A DNA stretch of 5,032 bases from contig DNXU01000443.1 of NCBI GenBank assembly GCA_003505715.1, positions 12,193-17,224 on the forward strand. The letters run 5' to 3'. Source of the stretch: Cyanobacteria bacterium UBA8803. Its GTDB lineage: Bacteria; Cyanobacteriota; Cyanobacteriia; Cyanobacteriales; Coleofasciculaceae. Below, piece after piece: positions 1 to 5,032 of this stretch. The notes under the pieces were generated by a model, which was given only the letters and a program-made list of their open reading frames with translations, made no database searches and was not told the origin of the DNA. Every line of letters starts with the position of its first letter. Positions within the stretch are counted from its first letter, which is position 1. A program made the translations under genes and the position numbers.

Positions 1-1287
1 ATGGAACTCTAGTAAACTCTCATAGACACTGCCCAACTCCTCTACATCCAACGCCCCGTAGTTTACCCGTCGTAATTGGCTTTTCTGCTCATAAAGAGAC
101 AACTGCCGCAGCGCTAAGATTAAGTCATGATTATCAATGGCACAGCCATCTAAATCTCTCAGAGTGTCAGAACCAAACAAATCCCCATCCAATGGCGACA
201 ACCCCAACACCTGTCCCCGCCAATTCTCATCAAAAAGCTGAAACGTTACCCGCAATCCCTGCCACAAGTCTTGAAACCCTTCTCGCCTCCAGGTTTGTCG
301 CTCGACTAAAGCACGCAACCGCTCAATGCTGTAATATTCTCGATAAATTCGGATTTTCTCCGGGTCATCAGTGGAGAGCAGCAGATTTCGCGATTCTGCC
401 ACCATTAAAAATAACAGTCGATAAATCAGCATCAGAAGCTGCCGATAGTAAGCAACCTCTGTGAGTGTTCCTGCCTCAAACTTCTCTCGAAGACTTTGAC
501 TCTGGGGATGCTGCAAAAATCCAGTACCCAGAATTTTCAGTGCTGATTCAACCCCGTCCCGTAAGCGATCGCGTACTCGCCCCCCCTGCTGCAAAGACTC
601 TTGGTGATAAAATTCCAGCAGACACTCATCGGCATCATCCATGCTTTCAGGCAAGCGGGAGCGGTGAAACAGCCGATAGAAAAGCCCAAACTCAGCAAAG
701 TTTTCCCCGTTGAGAATCTGCTCTAAGTCAAACTCCACATAGGTAAGCCGTGTCATCAAGGATGAGTCCCGCAGCAATCTCCACCGCAAACCATTGGTGA
801 CAACTGCCCAGAGGTGTTCTGTGTGGTTGAGATACTCTTGTACTAAGGCATGAGCAGAGAGTCGGGGAATGCCACTGGGAGGACGCTGTTCCAAGCGAAC
901 CCGACTACCAATAATGTGAACGGGAGGTTTATTCTCTCCTGGTTCGGCGCGGTGAGATATAGCATAAGTTTGCCCTTCTACAACTTCCGCTTTAGCGGTG
1001 TAAATCGGCTCATACCCCAAACTTCTCAGCAACGGCATTACCCACTGCTCTCGCGTTACAGTTGTTGCTGGGTCATCCTCTGGCAGTCGAGATATAGCTC
1101 GTTGAAAGGCTGCCCAGTACGCTTTGGCATCACCCCAAGCTAGAGCAATCTCATCGGCTAGTTTGTCTGATTTAGAAAGCCCAAAATCCTCTGGGGATTG
1201 TCCCTTAATCTCACCCTTTAGTACCTCCGGCGTCAAATCCGGAGAAATCAAATTGCCTTCAATTTGGATACCAATGAGATTGCTCAT
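1..1287 (-). CDS. Eco57I-type N6-adenine DNA methylase, N-terminal part (DrmMI-like); 3' end beyond the window
   Basis: Reading from ATG 1287 gives 429 codons without a stop to position 1, so the gene is truncated only by the window edge. The sequence resembles the N-terminal third of large (about 1,000-1,400 residue) Eco57I/type IIG-like adenine methylases found in DISARM-like and other RM-like loci. Recognisable elements are the N-terminal segment IGIQIEGNLISPD (5-17), VVTNGLRWRLLRD (162-174) followed by VEFDLEQ (184-190), the helix RLLFLMVAESRNLL (290-303), and LGSVYESLLE (418-427). In this family the last element comes shortly before the AdoMet-binding and NPPY catalytic motifs, which would lie left of the window and are not seen. 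Expected role: marking host DNA by adenine methylation, and possibly recognising target sites. The start is supported by AAGG seven bases upstream, overlapping the stop of the preceding gene. It is the third gene of the operon. The methylase family is confident; the DrmMI label is inferred from the helicase partner. Confidence 0.88.
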   Translation of the reverse strand, partial: MSNLIGIQIEGNLISPDLTPEVLKGEIKGQSPEDFGLSKSDKLADEIALAWGDAKAYWAAFQRAISRLPEDDPATTVTREQWVMPLLRSLGYEPIYTAKAEVVEGQTYAISHRAEPGENKPPVHIIGSRVRLEQRPPSGIPRLSAHALVQEYLNHTEHLWAVVTNGLRWRLLRDSSLMTRLTYVEFDLEQILNGENFAEFGLFYRLFHRSRLPESMDDADECLLEFYHQESLQQGGRVRDRLRDGVESALKILGTGFLQHPQSQSLREKFEAGTLTEVAYYRQLLMLIYRLLFLMVAESRNLLLSTDDPEKIRIYREYYSIERLRALVERQTWRREGFQDLWQGLRVTFQLFDENWRGQVLGLSPLDGDLFGSDTLRDLDGCAIDNHDLILALRQLSLYEQKSQLRRVNYGALDVEELGSVYESLLEFH

Positions 1288-1290
1288 AAT

Positions 1291-1298
1291 CTCGCCTT
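1291..1298 (-). promoter_or_regulatory. Ribosome-binding site of the methylase gene
   Basis: AAGGCGAG on the minus strand begins within the TAA stop of the nuclease-like gene, with AAGG seven bases before ATG 1287. This decides the methylase start, because an in-frame stop lies just upstream, and it again implies coupled translation. Confidence 0.55.
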
Positions 1299-1899
1299 AA
1301 CTTGCTTGGACGCTCAGGGACAGAATGCCTAAAATTTTGCTAATTTGACTGATGAGGTATTCCACCAAATCAATTTCAACGACAGAATCGGTAAGGCGTA
1401 AAAACTTCCAAATGTTCCCCGTCGTAACAGCCCCATAAATGATAGAAATATCATTGTCCTCTTTGGCATTAAAGAGCTGGGCGGCAAACATTTCAGCGAT
1501 ACACTGCCCTAATCCGCCATTGAGGTTTTCCTTCTTCGCTTCCACAATGGTAATCACTGGCGCACTGACGACTAACTGTTCTGAGGATGAACTGATCAGA
1601 AAGTCACAAATTCCGTTCAATCCTAAGGTTGGCTCAACGTTGAACTCCACCCCAGAAAACAAACTAATTTTAGATTGAAATTGTCGTCTGAGTTCCACCA
1701 AGATAGGGGCAATAATTAATTCAGAGCGGGATTTTTCCGTATTAATGGCAAGGGCTAAAGGTAAGTTATAATCTAGGGTTTCGCGCAATAAGGCACTCGG
1801 TTGCACATCGGGAGCCTCGGCAAATAACCCTACCTGTTCCCTAACCCCTAAATGGAGCTTTTTCTTGACCGTTTCTAAGGTAAAATCGCTGTAGGACAT
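1297..1899 (-). CDS. PD-(D/E)XK nuclease-like hypothetical protein, inserted between helicase and methylase
   Basis: This 200-residue soluble protein has no signal peptide or membrane segment. A PD-(D/E)XK-like layout is visible: E60 in a helix before the core ([11 protein letters not shown]), D99 in GICDFLIS, E120 and K122 in the strand TIVEAKKEN, then Q132 and E136 in the helix [17 protein letters not shown] following strand [11 protein letters not shown] (159-169) fits the late core strand of such folds. From memory, close relatives are common in cyanobacteria as stand-alone hypothetical genes, often in several copies, and their substrate is unknown. Here the gene starts 3 bases after the helicase stop and ends 9 bases before the methylase, so it is almost surely co-transcribed and co-translated with them. 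It could be an active DNase of the defence system, a regulatory or DNA-binding relative, or a mobile-type gene captured by the operon. The CDS is strongly supported; the nuclease fold is likely; activity is inferred. Confidence 0.85.
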   Translation of the reverse strand: MSYSDFTLETVKKKLHLGVREQVGLFAEAPDVQPSALLRETLDYNLPLALAINTEKSRSELIIAPILVELRRQFQSKISLFSGVEFNVEPTLGLNGICDFLISSSSEQLVVSAPVITIVEAKKENLNGGLGQCIAEMFAAQLFNAKEDNDISIIYGAVTTGNIWKFLRLTDSVVEIDLVEYLISQISKILGILSLSVQAS

Positions 1900-1902
1900 A
1901 AC

Positions 1903-4743
1903 TTACCCTTGCCTGACTCCCGGTTGCAGAACATATACCCCCAGAATATCCATTGGCAGTTGGGGTTTGACTTTCACTTGTCCCTCTTTAGTGATAGCAC
2001 GAACCCGGCGATGGGACTGGGAAAGAAAATGCGATCGCTCTCTGGCAATTTGCTCTAACTCATCTACCAAGTCATCCATGCGTCCGAGCAGTTCCTCTAT
2101 CTCCAACCGCTTTAAGGCGGGTACAATATCACCAATCGGTTCTGCTTGTTGTAAAAGATGCTGAGCGTCTTCTGGTTCTAGCCAGAGGGGATTTGAGGGT
2201 GGGCCTGTAAATCCCGCCACAAAACATTCTTCAGCCAATAAGGTATCTACCCGTGGACTGGTTAGAAGATAACGCGATCGCAATAGCAGGAGAGTTGTAC
2301 GTTGCTCCACGGCATCGGTAATGGTAAAACCACAACGAGCCGCGATCGGGTTTGGGAGATTTTCCAGCGTATCCTCTAAAAGATAACGAGCTAACCCCTC
2401 CACTAGTGCATGATTTCGCCCCACATACTCTACCCCTTCAGGTGCTGGTGTGGTAAAGGTAATCGTTCGAGGTTGGGTGCCAAGAATGAGTTGAAGAGGT
2501 AAGGGAATTGAAGGCAGAAGCCAACCCTGCTTTTTCTTTTGTAACGAAGCATTGAGCCGACTGCAAGCAGCCTTGACAAAACGCTCAACATCTGATTCGC
2601 TGCCTAAAATGCGATCGGATTCTACTAGCTCTTGTTCCACCTCTGCTGGTGGAATCGCCCGTTGAGCAAAGCGGGTGCGGCTCTCCTTCTCGCGTTCCAC
2701 TGCTCTGTCCCAACTCTTGTGAACGCGCTCTACAGCAGATTCCGCTTCATCCAGTAAGTCTAAGAGGGAAAGCTGTACAGCATCGGCTTTTTTATCAAAG
2801 AGCGACTTAAACACCGCTTCTGAAACTGTAGCACTATCCATCGGGACAGGGACAGTAATGCCAAGGGTTTTGTGAATTTCTACTGCTTTGCGAATCAAAA
2901 CCTCCAATACGGCCCCATCCACCGGATTATCTTGACCGTAGAGCAGATAGCTTTTAACTACGGGCGCTGTCTGACCATAGCGGTCAATACGACCTTCTCG
3001 CTGCTCTAGGCGGTTGGGGTTCCAGGGCAAATCGTAATGGATTACGGCATTAAAAAACTCTTGCAGGTTAACCCCTTCACTCAGACAATCCGTTGCCACT
3101 AAGATGCGCTGGGGATAAGCAGCCAGTTCCTCCAGTCGAATTTCTCGCTCATCCTCAGATAACTCGCCAGTAATGGCGATAACTCGTGTCTTACTATTGC
3201 GCTTTTTCTCGAATATATTCCGCAGTTCCTCAGCCACATAGTTCGCCGTGGCAATATAGCGACACCACAGAATCGGTTGAAATCCCGATTGAAGTAACTC
3301 TTCAATCGTGGCAATTGTCGCCTGTAGTTTGACATCTTTTGCACTCTTAAGCTTCTCAACCGCTTGGATAAAACCTCGCAGCTTACGTCGGTCGGAATCT
3401 GTATAAGTTCGCTGTCCCTGTTCAATGGCAATAGTCGGCTGGGCATCAATTGCTTGTTCTTGCTCGGTTGGGTCATAGGTGTATGCCACCATGAGGTCTT
3501 CATCAATTTCCGCCGTCAGTTCATTCTCTGCATCGACTTTGCTCACCTGCTTACTGAGGGTTGCCACTGCTGCTGCTGGAGAAGACATCACGCAGCGAAT
3601 CAGCGCCAAGGCAGACCAATAACGACCCCGCCGTTGAGCATAGCTCATTTCCTGTGTTGTAGTTTTGACTAAACCACGGGCAAAGTTATAAACCTGCTCA
3701 AATAGTTCTCGATAATCCTTTGACAGCTTATAGGGCTGCTCTAATGGTTCACGTTCTGGAAAGGGGGTTTCATTCCCCAGCCACTGCTTCACATCTGCTC
3801 GCCGTCGCTGGATAAAATGGCTGGCTAACTCGATACGTTGCTCTTGGGTTAAGCTATTGACATCCCAGGTAGCAAATTTGCCCTTGAGTAAACCGAGAAC
3901 TGAGAGAAATGACTCCTCAATCCCACTATGGGGCGTTGCCGTGAGGAGGATAAGGTGCCGAGAGTCTTTCTGGGCAATCTCTTGAAGCAGTTGATGCCGC
4001 TGCTGTTGGGACACACTCCGTCCCCCTGGTCGGGCACAGGTATGAGCCTCATCCACAATAATTAAATCTGGACAATGAGCCAGAAAACTAGCCCGTCGTC
4101 TGTCAGACTTAGCATAGTCGAGGCTTACTATCATGTGGCGATAGTAGCTAAAGACATGATGATCGCCTGCTGGAAGTCCTCGCTCTAACTTGCTGACGGT
4201 TCCAGATCGAATGACCACAGCATCAATATGAAATTTCTCTCGGAGTTCCCGCTGCCACTGATCGCAAAGGTGTGGGGGACATAGCACAGCTAACCGCTTC
4301 ACCTCACCGCGATCGAGCATTTCCCGAGCAATTAGTCCTGCCTCGATTGTCTTGCCAATCCCCACATCATCGGCAATCAGAAGGCGTATGGTTTCTAACC
4401 GTAACGCCATGAGTAAGGGGACTACCTGGTAAGGTCGAGGTCGCACCGACAAACGACCGAGGGAACGAAATGGGCCTGCACCACTGCGAAGGCTCAGACG
4501 CGCCGCATCCATGAGGAGTTGAGCGGCTGTGTGGTCTTGTACAGACTCGGATTTAGGTGCTGGAAATTGAGCAGATACAATCGGTTCTAGCGCTAATGGC
4601 TGGTAAATACCGCAAATTTGCTCCTCATTCCCACTCAAAGGTCTTAGTCGAATAACTTCCGGTATTTCTGAGCTGAGTACAACCCATTGGCGATCGCGAC
4701 AAGTAACGATAGAACCTGGGGTGGGAAGGAAACTGTCAACCAT
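1903..4743 (-). CDS. SNF2/RapA-type helicase of a DISARM-like phage defence operon (DrmD-like)
   Basis: This is a 946-residue superfamily 2 ATPase of the SNF2/HepA (RapA-like) class, predicted to translocate on DNA. Lobe 1 shows RPRPYQ (101-106), Walker A ADDVGIGKT (124-132), the Walker B box DEAH (231-234) and motif III TATPH (268-272). Lobe 2 shows motif V around TDCLSEGVNLQ (551-561) and motif VI QREGRIDRYGQ (581-591). All catalytic residues look intact. About 140 residues separate the lobes (330-470). The C-terminal 300 residues match no domain I can name; they include a charged helix (660-705) and a likely coiled coil (875-912). ATG 4743 is the first possible start, because TGA immediately precedes it in frame. 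The ribosome-binding site is weak (GAG, 7 bases upstream). It leads an operon with a nuclease-like gene and an Eco57I-type methylase, the order of class 1 DISARM (drmD, drmMI). BREX type 3 also has an SNF2 helicase (BrxHII), but there the methylase precedes it. The helicase assignment is near certain; the DrmD label is inference. Confidence 0.93.
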   Translation of the reverse strand: MVDSFLPTPGSIVTCRDRQWVVLSSEIPEVIRLRPLSGNEEQICGIYQPLALEPIVSAQFPAPKSESVQDHTAAQLLMDAARLSLRSGAGPFRSLGRLSVRPRPYQVVPLLMALRLETIRLLIADDVGIGKTIEAGLIAREMLDRGEVKRLAVLCPPHLCDQWQRELREKFHIDAVVIRSGTVSKLERGLPAGDHHVFSYYRHMIVSLDYAKSDRRRASFLAHCPDLIIVDEAHTCARPGGRSVSQQQRHQLLQEIAQKDSRHLILLTATPHSGIEESFLSVLGLLKGKFATWDVNSLTQEQRIELASHFIQRRRADVKQWLGNETPFPEREPLEQPYKLSKDYRELFEQVYNFARGLVKTTTQEMSYAQRRGRYWSALALIRCVMSSPAAAVATLSKQVSKVDAENELTAEIDEDLMVAYTYDPTEQEQAIDAQPTIAIEQGQRTYTDSDRRKLRGFIQAVEKLKSAKDVKLQATIATIEELLQSGFQPILWCRYIATANYVAEELRNIFEKKRNSKTRVIAITGELSEDEREIRLEELAAYPQRILVATDCLSEGVNLQEFFNAVIHYDLPWNPNRLEQREGRIDRYGQTAPVVKSYLLYGQDNPVDGAVLEVLIRKAVEIHKTLGITVPVPMDSATVSEAVFKSLFDKKADAVQLSLLDLLDEAESAVERVHKSWDRAVEREKESRTRFAQRAIPPAEVEQELVESDRILGSESDVERFVKAACSRLNASLQKKKQGWLLPSIPLPLQLILGTQPRTITFTTPAPEGVEYVGRNHALVEGLARYLLEDTLENLPNPIAARCGFTITDAVEQRTTLLLLRSRYLLTSPRVDTLLAEECFVAGFTGPPSNPLWLEPEDAQHLLQQAEPIGDIVPALKRLEIEELLGRMDDLVDELEQIARERSHFLSQSHRRVRAITKEGQVKVKPQLPMDILGVYVLQPGVRQG
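1906..1910 (-). promoter_or_regulatory. Ribosome-binding site of the nuclease-like gene
   Basis: AAGGG on the minus strand lies six bases before ATG 1899, inside the last codons of the helicase. It supports this start and suggests translational coupling with the helicase, whose TAA stop falls between the site and the ATG. Confidence 0.6.
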
Positions 4744-4772
4744 TCAAACACTCGATAAGTAGTGAGATTAAG

Positions 4773-4795
4773 CGTACTCATGCTGAGATACTACG
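4773..4795. promoter_or_regulatory. Possible operator: interrupted inverted repeat upstream of the helicase
   Basis: CTCA-TGC-TGAG (4777-4787) is flanked by CGTA (4773-4776) and TACG (4792-4795), which also pair, giving a dyad with an asymmetric four-base bulge. It lies 30-52 bases before the helicase start, where a repressor of a defence operon could bind. Arms this short can occur by chance, so this is only a candidate. Confidence 0.2.
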
Positions 4796-4912
4796 TTTAC
4801 AATTTTAGTTCTGCCTGACCGAGTAGTTGTAGTTCGTGCTTGGAGATTGTGGTTAAATTTTGCGGTTATTCCTACCACCCGTTTGGAAGCCCACAATATC
4901 GATCCCTAAACC

Positions 4913-4959
4913 CGCCCCTACAGATACTATGGGTTTTAAAATATATATCTGTAGGGGCG
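4913..4959. repeat. 14-bp perfect inverted repeat with 19-base loop, part of a cyanobacterial-type interspersed repeat
   Basis: The arm CGCCCCTACAGATA (4913-4926) is the exact reverse complement of TATCTGTAGGGGCG (4946-4959). The 19-base spacer is AT-rich and contains TTTTAAAA. Neither arm is followed by a T tract on either strand, so it is unlikely to be an intrinsic terminator. The left arm extends into GTAGGGGCGGGTTTAGGGAT read on the minus strand, a wording I recall from scattered intergenic repeats in filamentous cyanobacteria. It may be a MITE-like remnant, or two repeat copies inserted head to head. The repeat itself is seen directly; its family is from memory. Confidence 0.75.
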
Positions 4960-5032
4960 AGTCGCTGTGAAAATATCAAAGAAATGAAAAATAAAGTTCC
5001 CCCAAGGTTAGGTAGGGCTAATTCATGATCAT

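Larger units (their letters stand above)
4744..5032. other. Non-coding upstream region of the operon
   Basis: These 289 bases hold no gene I can support. The one plus-strand open frame (4840-5028) has low-complexity content, runs across the inverted repeat and resembles no known protein. The segment should contain the operon promoter, but I see no convincing -35/-10 pair at proper spacing on the minus strand; isolated AT-rich hexamers such as TAAAAT are too weak to call. It contains a repeat hairpin (4913-4959) and small inverted repeats near the helicase start. Confidence 0.6.

Noticed and set aside
192..713. Two adjacent plus-strand open frames (192-464 and 465-713)
   Set aside because: They lie opposite the methylase gene, which has a clear family signature. 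Their translations are proline- and serine-rich with no recognisable motif.
850..1143. Plus-strand open frame of 97 codons
   Set aside because: Antisense to the methylase N-terminus; no family resemblance and no ribosome-binding site.
3099..3506. Minus-strand 135-codon frame inside the helicase
   Set aside because: Out-of-frame shadow of the helicase, whose motifs continue unbroken through this stretch.
4913..4959. Inverted repeat as an intrinsic terminator
   Set aside because: The stem is strong, but no T run follows on either strand and the 19-base loop is too long for a typical terminator.
4840..5028. Plus-strand 62-codon open frame upstream of the operon
   Set aside because: Crosses both arms of the inverted repeat, has no ribosome-binding site or family resemblance, and looks like chance translation of repeat DNA.
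5023..5032. TCATGATCAT at the right edge as an element end or operator
   Set aside because: It holds small overlapping palindromes (TCATGA, ATGATCAT), but the window stops there and nothing else supports an element boundary.
1..5032. CRISPR array, tRNA or rRNA genes
   Set aside because: No regularly spaced direct repeats, and no cloverleaf or ribosomal RNA sequence seen on either strand.

Overview
The window is very probably cyanobacterial. It holds four copies of the HIP1 octamer GCGATCGC (565-572, 2031-2038, 2274-2281, 4690-4697), far more than chance predicts in 5 kb. Its small middle protein belongs, from memory, to a family common in cyanobacteria. The intergenic region carries a GTAGGGGCGGGTTT-type repeat of the kind scattered through filamentous cyanobacterial genomes. 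The genus cannot be read from this.

All three genes lie on the minus strand and read right to left as one compact operon. First is a 946-residue RapA/HepA-like SNF2 helicase (4743-1903). Next is a 200-residue PD-(D/E)XK nuclease-like protein (1899-1297). Last is the N-terminal 429 residues of a large Eco57I-type adenine methylase that runs off the left edge (1287 to beyond 1). This third gene has no stop inside the window, so I translated it by hand from the reverse complement. The gaps are 3 and 9 bases, each ribosome-binding site overlaps the end of the previous gene, and no terminator separates the genes. Upstream of the helicase, positions 4744-5032 hold no convincing gene. They contain a 14-bp perfect inverted repeat (4913-4926 / 4946-4959) and two small inverted repeats close to the start codon.

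An operon-leading SNF2 helicase followed by a large N6-adenine methylase matches the start of a class 1 DISARM phage-defence operon (drmD-drmMI-drmA-drmB-drmC) or a close relative. Both genes are RM/DISARM/BREX-like beyond reasonable doubt, but the exact system cannot be settled because the partners (drmA/B/C, or pglZ/brxC for BREX) would lie beyond the left edge. The expected logic is that the methylase marks host DNA while the helicase acts on unmodified foreign DNA. The most unusual feature is the small nuclease-like gene wedged between helicase and methylase, which is not part of the canonical DISARM core.
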